A DNA stretch of 64,000 nt from Punica granatum (Eukaryota > Streptophyta > Magnoliopsida > Myrtales > Lythraceae), in contig NC_045127.1 in NCBI RefSeq assembly GCF_007655135.1, positions 39,567,538 to 39,631,537 on the forward strand. Direction: 5' to 3'. Shown piece by piece: positions 38,177-49,714 of this stretch. The translations under genes and the position numbers were made by a program. Every line of letters starts with the position of its first letter. The first letter of the stretch is position 1. Under the pieces are notes generated by a model. The model ran no database searches, was not told the DNA's origin, and saw only the letters and a program-made list of their open reading frames with translations.

Positions 38177-40031
38177 ATCACAAATTATCTTGGACGTAAA
38201 CTACACAAATATCGAAGAGTTTTTTGTAATATCAGAAAGTACACTTGCGATAAAATGACCGTAATTGATGTAACCAATATGCTAAAATTATATTTAATAT
38301 ACATATAGGACGATGATGATAATAATAGTAATAATAATAATAATTTTAGTTTTAATTTTAATTAATCTAAATATTATAAATGCTTTGAATATTCTTCAAT
38401 ATCTATCTATCTATCCATCTATCTTCTATAAAAGATAATGAAAACAGGTCCCTTTGGGACCTATAGTGGAGAATGAGTGGATTTTTCCCACCCCCACTCT
38501 TTTTTTAAAATTTTTATTAAATTTGATTATATAAATCTCTATTTTTCGGATGTGTACCACTTGATATTTCGAAATTTACTAGGTCCAATTAATCTATATT
38601 GGAATAAGGTCGATCTACAAAGGGATAAACCTCTTAAGATCGTGAATTTTCTCCAAGCACAAAACTTGCATCTGATTATTTACCTAAGGATAACAAGTAC
38701 TGGCTCACCTAAAATCAACCCACGTTGATAGAAAGTCTATTTCAATTAGTCATCAATTTTTCGGTTCAATAATTAGTCATCAATTTAAATAGTCTCTTTT
38801 TATTTGTGATTTTATGTGGTGTACCACTTAATATTCGAAAGTCCACTAGGCCCGATTAATCTTTCAAGCGAGGTCGACCCACTAAGGAATAAACCTCCCA
38901 TGATCGTGAATTTTCTCCGATCATAGGACTCACACCCGTGGCTATACGTGCCATGCGTGGTAATATAAAAATTTATTAAAGAAGAATATGTCATAGTAAC
39001 AATTTTTTACAAAAAAATAACGATTATTTATTGTCATAAATAAAATCGTAATGCTATATAATACATCACTAGAATAAGTAAAGTTTAAGTTATACATTTA
39101 TACAAAGAAAAGTGGCTCAATAAGGGGCAACTTCAAGTTTTTTTTCTTTTTGCGTTCTAGACTGATGTGGGTCTTGAGAAGGACTTTCATATTTCTTTAC
39201 AAATTAATTAACTAAATTGATTATATATGATTTTAAATATGACGAAGTTTTTTTCGTAATTCATTTGATACTTTTGTTATAGTACTAGATGTTCGTAAGT
39301 AATTTTAAGTATCATATACTTTTCAGTGAGCGCACCCTGGTTATTTAATAAGTCCTAACATGTCATAATGGTTTATTTCTTATCAAAAATGTCAGATGAA
39401 TTCATTTTATATATTTCAATAGCCTAACAAATATAGAATGAGAAAATGACCTAATAAAATAGAATATAGCTTTATAATTATTAAAAATAAAATTTAGAAA
39501 AAGCACAAAGAGATATTATAAATAAACTTTTGAATTACAAGTAATATTTTTTATTTATCCATACGAGAAGAACCATAAACATTCTAAATCTTTTGTTTTA
39601 ATATATAATAATCCTATATAAATAAGCAGATATAAGAAATAATAATTTCTTAATATTACATCTATCTAACAAATTATTTGAGAAAACTTTTGTACCCGTG
39701 GCAAGGTGTGGGCACGTTCCCTAGTTATATTTAATCTAAATATAACAATTAATGACATTTCAAATTAGATTTTATCTAAAATCTATAATTAATTTATATA
39801 TATGACAACAAATAATTAAAATAGAGATCGTAGTTAACCTATATATACCACAAAAATATAAAAGAAATAAAAGTGCTCATAATAATAATAATAATAATAA
39901 TAATCATCATCATCATCATCTTCACCCAAAAAGGGATATTGTATACATAGAAAAATTAATATAGAAAAGAGAGAATAATAGTAGATATTATAGTTATTTT
40001 AACATACAACAAATATTATCAAAAATAAATA

Positions 40032-40063
<32 letters not shown>

Positions 40064-40340
40064 AAACAAACATGTACAATAAATACAATGACTATACAAT
40101 TCATATCTATAATATACATTTAGTAAAGAAGATATATTTATTATGTATTAAGTATTGTAGTGTTAAGTAATTAATATTATTTTCACAAAAAGCTTATAAA
40201 TTTTAAACTTATTTCCAAGGAAATGCCTCAAACACAATTTCTATCCGATAAAAACTCAATAGATATTTTAAATAAATTTCGTAGATAGAATTTTTACTCT
40301 TACTTTAAGATTGCAGCAATTAAGTATATGTATATACAAA
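38177..40340. other. AT-rich spacer with SINE-like fragments, no gene
   Basis: Two SINE-like relatives occur at 38525-38730 and 38815-38950 (shared 'tgtaccactt(g/a)atatt', 'gattaatct', 'gatcgtgaattttctcc'). The rest holds (TAA)n at 38320-38343 and 39880-39902, an (ATC)n tract at 39902-39919 and otherwise featureless AT-rich DNA. Confidence 0.5.
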
Positions 40341-41845
40341 ATTAGGTGAAAGAAAGTATCATTTCATGTTATGTACTCCAGTTTAAAGGGAAGCTATTTT
40401 CCAAGTTGTCATAATAATTTGTTTTTATAATTTAAAAAATTAACAAATATATAATTTTATTTTATATCAATATTTTTGGCATGTATGAAAATAATTTATT
40501 ATGATATTTATAAAAAAAATTAAAATAAAATAAACAATAACATGCATGGTAACTGATTTAATTATGAAAACATACTCGATGAGTGTTGCTAAAAACAATA
40601 TATTCACAATGATAATTAATAAAAGTATTAATAATATTTTTCTCATAGTTGTATATTTTAAATTTTTTGTTAGAATTTCCGAAATACGAATACATTAAAT
40701 TAGAATACCTTTTAATTAGACTATTTTGTTAAAAAAATTATTGCAACATAAATTTGACCAATTTAACTACCATAAAAAATCCGTACATCACATTGGCATA
40801 TGCTAGTTCATTGTGAATAGTAAAATTGACTATACGTTCTCCTACCGCCACAAAAAAAAAAGACGACTATATGTGCAATTAATACTACCAATAAATGCAA
40901 AAGATACACTATCAATTTAAATATAATAAACAAATTTTAAATGGATATATTTCGTAATATAATTTCTATTAAGATAATATAATAATGTATCATATACTTC
41001 TCAAAAAAATAACTTATTATATACATAAGATTTTCATAACAATATATAATAAGCAAGTAATTATATGCCTTTATGGTAATATAATGCATATTTGAAAATT
41101 AGGTAAAAGAAAGTATCGTTTCATGTTATGTCCTCAAGTTTAAAGGGAGGCTATTTTCCAAGGTGTCATAATAATTTGTTTTTATAATTTAAAAAATTAA
41201 CAAATATATATATTTTTATTTTTATATCAATATTTTTATCATGTATGAAAATAATTTATTATGATATTTATAAAAAATTAAAATAAAATAAACAATCACG
41301 TGCATTGTAACTGATTTAATTAAGAAAACGTACTCGATGAGTGTTGATAAAAACAATATATTCACAATGATAATTATTTAATAAGTATTAATCATATTTT
41401 TCTCATAGTTGTATATTTTTAATTTTTTGTTAGAATTTCCGAATTACAAATACATTAAACTAGAATACCTTTTAATTAGACTGTTTTGTTAAAAAAAATT
41501 ATTGCAACATAAATTTGACCAATTTAACTACCATAAAACACCCGTACATCACATTGGCATATGCTAGTTCATTTTGTATAGTAGAATTGACTATACGTTC
41601 TCCTACTGCCACAAAAAAAAAAGGCTATATGTGCAATTAATACTACCAATAAATGCAAAAGATACACTATCAATTTAAATATAATAAACAAATTTTAAAT
41701 GGATATATTTTCTATTAAGATAATATAATAGCGTATCATATACTTCTCAAAAAAATAACTTATCATATACATATGATATTCATAAAAATATATATAATAA
41801 GCGAGTAATTATATGCCTTTATGATAATATAATGCATATTTGAAA
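40341..41845 (+). repeat. Direct tandem duplication, period 757 bp
   Basis: The segment from 'attaggtgaaagaaagtatc' (40341) is repeated from 41098. It runs through the same landmarks to 'gcctttatg(a/g)taatataatgc' near 41080 and 41840. The two copies look over 90 percent alike by eye, with small indels. Sequence is AT-rich and non-coding. Confidence 0.9.
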
Positions 41846-42719
41846 TTAAAATGAGAATGTCAATAATTTAATCATATGCATACGATTCTCATTCAAAACT
41901 CAATATCACAAGTCAATAATTATAGGATGTTATGGTAATATAAAATTTCAATAAGTATTTGAGAAAAAGCACAAAATTTAATATTTTAAAAATTTTGCAA
42001 AGTAAAGTTTATAATTTATAATAGGACCGTCGGTAATAGAATTATGATTGAAATATTCAAATTTAATCCTACTCTACTAATTAATATTATTTCTGAAAAT
42101 TATCTATTGAAAATTTTTTCAATAAGCAAATAAATCTTTCAAAATATTATAATTATATTAATTATCAGTCAAAGTTTAAAATGAATTATGTAAATTTTTT
42201 ATTGTTTTTAAGGAATTTTTCTGAAAAAAAGAGGGTGATACTACAAGGATAAAACCGGTCTATTAGGGGATAAAATGCTAATTTTTCAGTACAGTACTTG
42301 ATTTTTTTATTTAAGATTTTCAGAAAGTTACTTGTCTGTATTTTGCAATCATTTTTCATTGAATACATTATAAAATCTTCCAAAATTAAAAGTTGTTTTA
42401 TGTTATTTATTGCAACCAGTAGGAAATGCAGATCTACGGTGGTATCACTTCAAAAGTGATCGCATGTACGCGAAGTAAATTATTGAAGTTGTAATAAAAC
42501 ATCTCAATGCTAAGTAAATTGCACATACTTTGAGTGAAATTAATTGGGATAAATTACTTAAATTCTTAGTAATTTCAATTAATGTAAATTATATAGATCT
42601 TGAAATGTTTTACGTGAATTGTTAGTAAATTATACGGAAAAATTCTTCTAAACTACTTGGTCTTGAGTAATTCACTTACGATTCAAAAATGTGATTAAAT
42701 TACTTAGAATTTTCTCAAC
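41846..42719. other. AT-rich spacer, nothing recognised
   Basis: Low-complexity AT-rich DNA with short ORFs only. No repeat landmark from elsewhere in the window was found. Confidence 0.5.
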
Positions 42720-43076
42720 AGGTTGGTATGTATCAATTGCTCAACGGGAAGGTATGTGTCAATCTATTTATTTGTTTTCCGCTTGCGACAAGAAATAAGT
42801 TCTTGACAAAACTGCTGACCAAATTAGGAAGGAAGGAGAAGATTGGGCAGAGGCGCAGCATATTTAAGTCAGAAAGCTTTATCCCAGTGGGTTTTGCTTC
42901 CGGATTCCTCAATTCCTTTTCTTATTATGGTGAAAAGGAATTAATGATAAGAAGGTAGCTGTTGCAGGACTTCTTCACAAAGAGAACATCGAATTTCTTT
43001 GTCTACAAGAGACAAAGCTGAATAATTTTGATGATAAGTGGATATATAGACTTCGAGGCAGTCAAAATTGTGAATG
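42720..43076 (+). pseudogene. L1-type LINE fragment, start of the endonuclease domain (left piece)
   Basis: The frame at about 42949-43074 encodes VAVAGLLHKENIEFLCLQET followed by K, matching the start of the plant L1 apurinic endonuclease-like domain with its catalytic Glu in the QETK motif. It continues to WIYRLRGSQNCE and then breaks at a stop. The preceding 230 bp are probably LINE leader or ORF1/ORF2 junction but not certain. The next part of this domain appears at 58483, so the two pieces are probably one interrupted insertion. Confidence 0.7.
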
Positions 43077-43466
43077 AGTTGTGTTTGATTTTAGAGTTGA
43101 GTTGAGTTAAGTTTTAGTTTTAATTAGTTTATAATGATTGTGTTGTTGAATTATGAAAAAAAATATGAAAAAGTAATGAATAATTGATAAAAAGTAATGG
43201 TTGTGTTATTGAATTATGGAAAAAGTAATGAATATTTGAGAGAATTTAATATTAAAAATTGAATTAAATAGTTAAAAAATTTTAAAAAAATGAGAAAGTA
43301 ATTATAGTGTTGTTGAATTGAAGACAATTGGAGTTAAGTGGTATAGGGCAGTGGTGCACTCTTTTCGCCGGGTTATTAAGAGATTCTAGGTTCAATACTC
43401 ATGTGGGATTACCCATACTCTTTTATTAGATACAAGGTTTTTAGGCATGTGTGATGCACGGATTTA
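43077..43466. repeat. MITE-like AT-rich segment and SINE-like segment
   Basis: 43080-43330 has 'gagttgagttgagtt' repeats at the left and 'gttgttgaattgaag' at the right, similar in style to the MITE at 35518-35770. 43345-43440 has a tRNA-like head with B-box-like 'ggttcaatactc' and the ending 'ccatactcttttattagata', related to the doubled segment at 870-1130. Confidence 0.45.
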
Positions 43467-44879
43467 TAAACAAAATGGATAATCACACCAAATATGATGA
43501 ACTTGCACCGTTTTCCCAAATATAACATTAACTCTCAAATTTCCCAAATATAACAGGACGTTATTCCCGTTAGACCAAAAATGTTACCTGTCAATAACTT
43601 TGTCACGGTTCGTGATGTGGCAATAAACAGCAGTCAATGTGGCTTAATGATTTTTAAGCATCAATAGAACAACGACTAGTAGCCCTCTTTCACCTAGCCA
43701 ATTTTTCATAAAACCCATACTTTTTCATTTTTAAAATTTTGACCCAAAACTTTTTTGGAGGAGTGGGCAAGGGCCCGACCCCAACTAAGGGCTCCCCGCT
43801 GGCCCTCTAGCCCCTAGGCAAGGTGGCCTGAGTCCGGCCACATCGCCGAAGGGATCGAGGGCCGGTGGGGGAGGCCCAGGTCGGGTCGAGGCCCCGTTCC
43901 CCTATTTTCTAATAGAAAAACGAGGGAAGAAGGGAGGGGGACCCCGACCCGGTTGGGGGCTCCCCTCACCTCTTCCCCCATTTTTCTATTAGAAAATAGA
44001 GGAAGATTGTCACGACCCGAAACTTATAGCAGAGTTTCCCCTCTATTCCTTAATATCCATTGTCATATGCGCAACTCATATATGTATAATCTGTTTTCCT
44101 AACTCCCAACACATTGAACCAACCCAGCAAGCTCTATATAAACATATAACCACCCAACTAATTCTGATATATGCATAAAACTCTCAAAGAGTACTCAGTT
44201 GCAACCATCTTGTAACACAAACTGAACGAAAGTTTTCATATATATATATAGTATACTTCTATAACACATCCAACCTTTAAACCAACTCGGCATGCTCTAC
44301 ATGAATATATAATCAATCTAACGGATTCTAATGTACATATATACTCTCCATAGTGTGTTCAGCTACAACTATACCACTAAACCAACTAAACAAAAGTTCA
44401 GGTCGTAACAGGATTGTAACATTTACGAACACTTACTACCTATACTATGGGTGGGCCTACTTGCCAAAATCCTTTGCGCTGATTCCCGTTATTCAAAGTC
44501 CTCCTGTGCGGCTAGTCTAGCTCCTAGCTCATCTGGAAAAATGTATGCAGGGGGTGAGCTGCATCTCAGTGAGTACTATATTCCAACGTAAAATGAACTA
44601 ATATGTTAACATCACAAATTACCACAATCAATCATATATCTATTTATATACATATTCCAACAGATATGGAATCCAATACCAAGATCATACTTTCACACAA
44701 CTCATATGGCAACCAAATCCAAACAACAATAATATAGCCATAGGGTTGCATTTCCTCGCAACAGAGTTATGACGGTACCGTGACCCCGCACACCTCATTC
44801 ATATCATCCTCAACTCCCAATATCCATGTCTCATGAGCGGAGGCCGCCCATTAACCTCTGGCGGTAAGAGTTGACCTTC

Positions 44880-45100
44880 ATTTATATTCCGCCGGTCCAG
44901 CGGCCGATCATGCCCCTACTTATATTCCGCCGGGTCCAGCGGCCGATCAGGCCCCTATTTGTATTCCGCCGGGTCCAGCGGCCGATCAAGTCCCTATTTA
45001 TATTCCGCAGGGTTCAGCGGCCGATCAAGTCCCTATTTATTTTCCGCCGGGTTCGGTGGCCGATCAGGCCCCTTTTATAATCCGCCGGGTCCAGCGATCC
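44880..45100 (+). repeat. 39-bp minisatellite inside the MULE, six units
   Basis: The unit is close to TATTCCGCCGGGTCCAGCGG followed by CCGATCAGGCCCCTATT. Because 39 is a multiple of three, one frame reads as a periodic peptide (FRRVQRPIKSLFI). This is most likely a by-product of the repeat and not a protein. Confidence 0.85.
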
Positions 45101-46158
45101 CATGGCTATAGTCCAACCATCACAAGCATACTAAGCATACACATCAACTATGTTCCGCAATCATTCAGCCACCATCACTTCTATAACCATACATATATAT
45201 ATATATATTTATTATCATTTTACTATGGAAGAAAGTACTCACAAAGACCCCCGAAAATAATAGCTCAATGGGTCGAGCTTTCCGGGTGTATAGTCTCGGT
45301 CTCCTCAGCCCCTATTAAGTTTAAACATAAGGGTTAGATAATATACTAAATAAGAGTAAAAGTATGCATCAATTTACCTCCCGTGCTATTTCCTAGATGT
45401 AGCTATAATATAAGATGTTTATAATTAATAAATGCTTCTTCCCTATCCCTTTCGGTTTCTGACTAACTCTCTAAATAGGGAACGATGCAAAATGATATAC
45501 ACGTGTATTCCTCAAATTATTTCAACTTAGGATTCGTTGCAATATATATCAAATGGATGACCAATTTGATCAGCCAAATTCAAGAAGAGTGCAAGAAATT
45601 CTAAGTACTTCTTTGGTTCCAAAATACAAATAAACAAGAGCTTATTCAATCAATCCATCACATGATATCATTATAATGCATGATAAATTCTCAAATCAGA
45701 TCATTTCTCTAATCCATAGTCAGCTCAAAGAGCAAAATATATGCATATATATACATATGTACACACACTTGTCTACATCTATATATGTATATATAGATTT
45801 TCAGAAGGGCATAGCTATGTGTATTAGCAACCTCCTAACTCAACTAAGAAATTTGGCCCCTGCCTTACAACCGAATTATTCAGCTTCTATTGGTGACCAA
45901 ACTCATCCCAACACAACATAAGACTAACTCCAAATATATATATCCAACTCAACTTATATCAGCTAGGAGAACTAACTAAATTACCATAAACTAATCCTTT
46001 GAAACTTGATCAGTTAAGAAGGATGCAAGAAGAGCCACAAACCATGTACAACATAGTAAATATGAATGTTTAAATCATAGATAATCAACTTACTAATCAA
46101 TACTCCAACTTAGTCTTCTTCCTCTTCTTATTCTCCAAGAATTTTCTCAACTCAGTTC

Positions 46159-46163
<5 letters not shown>

Positions 46164-46198
<35 letters not shown>
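46164..46198. repeat. (CT)n microsatellite inside the MULE
   Basis: About 17 CT repeats in the right part of the MULE interior. Confidence 0.9.
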
Positions 46199-46201
<3 letters not shown>

Positions 46202-47375
46202 GGTTCATTTTCGTCTTCTTTCAGCTAGGGATAAAGCAAGGGAGGGTATGGCTTAAATAAGGAAGAAAAGAAGAAAAATAAAGTGGTCAAAGATGGTCAA
46301 AGGCGGTGGGAAGAAAAGGGCTACTAAAGGGAGGCCACTTGGCCCATTCTACACTCATATCTATCTGACTTCACACTTTTTCGTTTTTTTTTCATATAGA
46401 TAAAGATTCAGCCACAAGTTGTGGTATATTATATACATTTAAAGATTCAGCCACAATTTATGGTATATTATATACATGTACGTTATGTAACCATGCATGT
46501 GCATATGGATATGTATATGAGCATATATGCATGTTTGGTGAACACTAGCCTCACAAAGATGGGAGGGGGCCCGACCCCTTTGGGGGCTTCTTTGCCGGCC
46601 CTCGACCCCTCGGGCGAGGTGGCTGGATTCGGGCCACCTTACTAGAGGGGTGGGGGCTGGCGTGGGAGCCCCCAGCCGGGTCGGGGGCGCTCTTCCCTTC
46701 TTCCCCCATTTTTCTATCATAAAACAGGGGAAGGGGGTTCCGACCCAACTGGGGGTTCCCTTGCCAGCCCTCGAACCCTCCGTCGAGGTGGCCAGACTCA
46801 GGCCACCTTGCTTGGGGGGTCGAGGGTTGGCGGGGAGCCCTCAACCGAATCGAGCTCTTGCCCACTCCTCCTCCTCGTCCCCTCCTCACTTCCCCCCTCC
46901 AAAGTTTTGGGCCAAAATTTCAAAACAGAAAAAGTATGGGTTTATTTGAAAAATTTATTGGATAAAGAGGGCCACTTATCGTTGTTCTATTGGAGCTTAA
47001 AAATCATTAGGCCACATTGACTGCCGTTTATTGTCACATCAATAACCGTGGCGGAATTATTAACGGCTAACATTTTTGGTCTGACGGGGGTAACATCGTG
47101 TTATATTTAGGAAATTTGAGAGTTGATGCTATATTTGGGAAAACGGTGCAAGTTCATAACATTTGGTGTGATTATCCCTAAACAAAAATTTATAATTAAA
47201 GAATTAAATTTTTGAATATAAAATAAAAAATCAAAATCAATAATAATTATTAATAAAAATATTTAATAGTCTCTTTTGTGAATAAAGTCATTATATCAAT
47301 ATTTTAAGTAGATGAGTGAGGAAAACCATATACTTTAAAATGATATAGGAAAAAAATAAGCTTTTCATGGCGAAA

Positions 47376-47387
47376 TGGTATCAGAGC
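47376..47387 (+). promoter_or_regulatory. Viral primer binding site, tRNA-Met type (left copy)
   Basis: TGGTATCAGAGC is an exact match to the plant initiator tRNA-Met primer site used by Caulimoviridae and many plant retroelements. In the virus it marks the start of minus-strand synthesis. Confidence 0.9.
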
Positions 47388-47443
47388 CTGATTTTGTTGA
47401 ATTACTGAAAAACTCTTACCTTGACGCCCAGAGTTCCATCACA

Positions 47444-48190
47444 ATGACTACCTCTTCAGCTAATACCCCTCAAACAACCGATGTTACCCTCTCCGTAGAG
47501 ACTCCCTTTCGGAAGTCCTTCGAAAACAAACTTGACGCCCTCTACGAGGTTACTTACCTCAATGAGGACGACAAGATCTCTTCTATCGATCTTCCTCTCA
47601 TAAACCCATATACAACATTCTCTAAGCCTACCTCCTTCTCTAACATTAAAAGCATCCGACACCTCATTTGATAGTCCCCTCACAAGGTCAAGGAGTATGT
47701 TAAGTCAACGAGGTTTGACCAGCATGCTATTCAGTCCTCCGAGGCCGAACATTTCATGAATCTCTAGATCCCTATAGAGTTTCCATGCCAGTGGATCTCT
47801 TAGGGATACACGCATTTACACTTCAGTGCAATTCGACTTGCCCTCAATTATCATGGCAGGAAAGGTTTGCTTGTAGTAGCTCGCATGGCCTTGTTGGACA
47901 CCAGATTTCTAGAGTACAAGCATGCCTGCACATGAACGGTAGAGACTACCCTTAATGCGAGGACAGTCTTGGCACACTTTCTCCGAATTTTAACATGGCT
48001 ATCTCATATCCACGTCTACTAACGGCTCTCAAGGTCTAGCTCCAGATCACTGGAGCCCCTCAGGTTCAAGACTTCATAGTGGCCACCCTTCACTACCAGA
48101 TCGCCTACCGGGTCTAGAACCATGCTCTGGATCTCTCTTTCCCAAGATTCGAGGAGGCCCTCATCATTTCAGCGACTCCATGAATGCAAT
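47444..48190 (+). pseudogene. Movement-protein-like region of the pararetrovirus, with stops
   Basis: An ATG at 47444 opens a frame to 47671, after which homologous sequence continues past several in-frame stops. The phrase LDTRFLEYKHAC (about 47893-47930) fits the conserved core of caulimovirid movement proteins of the 30K superfamily, which modify plasmodesmata. The copy is inactive. The ends of the domain are approximate. Confidence 0.65.
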
Positions 48191-48540
48191 AACATGCATC
48201 CATGTCCCCCGGTAGATCTCAAGAGCCGACCTCGTAAAGCTACTCCCTAAAAACTGGGGTTACCAACTATGAGCGTCTCCACTAGAACGCTCAGTCAATC
48301 CAGTCATCAGAACCCAAATTTGAACGGAAGTTTGACGGAAAGGTCGTAATCTCCTTCAACCACCGTCTTGTTTAGAACCTAGAATCATCAGCTTCGCCCA
48401 TGTTCCAAACAATGATGATGATGCATCTAGCAAAAGAAAGGCTGCATGATAACCCGAATGCTTAGCGACAGATGCCGCCTATTCATTCGTTCATGCGTAA
48501 TGTAATGTCGGTGTACTTCTTTTGAGAACCACAAGGAAGA

Positions 48541-48597
48541 CATTGCTATTGCGATATCTGTGACTGTGGCGACTGTGATGACTGCTTCAGAAAGAAG
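48541..48597 (+). pseudogene. Cys-rich motif between movement and coat regions
   Basis: Six Cys occur within 15 residues (H-C-x-C-x2-C-x-C-x2-C-x2-C), followed by basic residues and then a Lys/Trp-rich stretch up to 48772. This may be a small metal-binding site of the viral polyprotein. I know no exact counterpart. Confidence 0.5.
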
Positions 48598-48782
48598 CAA
48601 AAAGAACCTCCTTACTTTGAGGAGGCCGAGAAGGATACAAATCCCAAGTCGGACACGGATGTGGATTCAGGTTTATCGATCCTCCAGAAGAAGAAGGTGC
48701 TACCCTGCTACGAGCCCATTCTCAAGTGGGTTAAGAAGCAGAAGTGGGAGAATCTCGAGGAAATTCAGGACTATCTTAAAGA

Positions 48783-49704
48783 GAGGAAATTGTCAATTTC
48801 GTCCCTGACTTCTGCAAATTATATCATTTGGGTCCCTGAAAAAAATTTTACATCGAATTCGTCCCTGGTCACATCGAATTCGTCCCTGGTCACATCAAGT
48901 TCGCCCCTGTTCACATCAAGTTCGTCCTTGGGCACATCGAATTCGTCCTTTTTTACATCGAATTCGTCCTTGGGCTCATCGAATTTGTCCTTGTTCACAT
49001 TGAATTCGTCCTTGGTAACATCAAGTTAGTCCCTGGTCACATCAAGTTCGTCTTTGGGTACATCGAATTCGTCCCCGGTCACATCAAAATGGTCGTTGTA
49101 CGCATCAATTCGGTCCTTGGTAACATCATATCAATCCCACGGTCCCTTGTCGATAAAACTCCGTGAGAGGCCCAGATTGTTGTGTATCAAAAAGGTCCTT
49201 ATGTCTGTATTTGTAATTTAGGCTTTTTTTTTCATCATTTTATACAATTTTGGTTTCCAAATTGAAATTTGACAATTTTAAATTTGACAATAAATTGAAC
49301 AGTTACATAGAAGGACGATATTGATGAATACGATGTTTTCCGTCCAGTGTTAACGATAGATTTGACGGAGGGATGGATTTGATGTTACCAAGGACCGAAT
49401 TGATGTGACGGAGGACCGAATTGATGTGACCAGGGACGAACTTGATGTTACCAGGAACGAATTCGATGTGCCCAGGGACGAATTTGATGTGCCCAGGGAC
49501 GAATTCGATGTGCCCAGGGACAAACCTGACATTACCAGGGACGAATACGATGTAACCAGAGACGAATTCGATGTTATCAAGGATGAATTCGATGTGACTA
49601 GGGACGAGTTCGATGTGACCAAGGACAAATTCGATGTAAAAATTTTTTTAGGGACCCAGATGATACAATTTGTGTAAGTCAAGGACAAAATTGCCAGTTT
49701 ACTC
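48783..49704. mobile_element. Inverted-repeat DNA element inside the viral genome, perfect 10-bp target duplication
   Basis: ATCTTAAAGA flanks both ends (48773-48782 and 49705-49714). The termini GAGGAAATTGTCAATTTCGT and the complement of the right end (GAGTAAACTGGCAATTTTGT) match well, as do 'tatcat(t/c)tgggtccct' and the following A-rich stretch. Each arm then carries a minisatellite of about 18-21 bp (unit like TCGTCCCTGGTCACATCGAA) in opposite orientation (48840-49130 and 49380-49645). The central 220 bp are unrelated. No transposase. Long inverted repeats and the duplication size fit a Mutator-like non-autonomous element. ORFs in the minisatellite are artefacts. Confidence 0.88.
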
Positions 49705-49714
49705 ATCTTAAAGA

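Larger units (their letters stand above)
43476..47178. mobile_element. Non-autonomous Mutator-like element, 3.7 kb, with perfect 9-bp target duplication
   Basis: TAAACAAAA flanks both ends exactly (43467-43475 and 47179-47187). The termini are GGATAATCACACC and its complement GGTGTGATTATCC. The inverted arms are about 535 bp (43476-44010) and about 620 bp (46556-47178), and share 'gcaccgttttcccaaatat', 'aacatttttggt', 'gccacattgactgccg' and a GC-rich block of 'ggtggcc' and 'cgaggg' words. Long inverted repeats plus a 9-bp duplication are the hallmark of MULEs. The interior has no transposase: it holds a 39-bp minisatellite, (AT)n and (CT)n tracts, and unrecognised DNA beginning TGTCACGACCC (44009) that may be captured or inserted retroelement sequence. 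Confidence 0.9.

Noticed and set aside
44009..46400. Possible solo LTR starting TGTCACGACCC inside the MULE
   Set aside because: No matching CA end with a 5-bp duplication of the left flank was found, so it is mentioned only as an option.
46551..46949. Gly/Pro-rich ORFs in the right arm of the large MULE
   Set aside because: They come from the GC-rich repeats of the inverted arm and have mirror counterparts in the left arm.
48840..49660. Regularly spaced short repeats that could suggest a CRISPR array
   Set aside because: The repeats are contiguous without unique spacers, occur in a plant transposon and reverse orientation at the centre.
49350..49706. 118-aa Ser/Thr-rich minus-strand ORF and its plus-strand partner rich in Asp and Arg
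   Set aside because: Both translate the 18-21-bp minisatellite of the inserted element.
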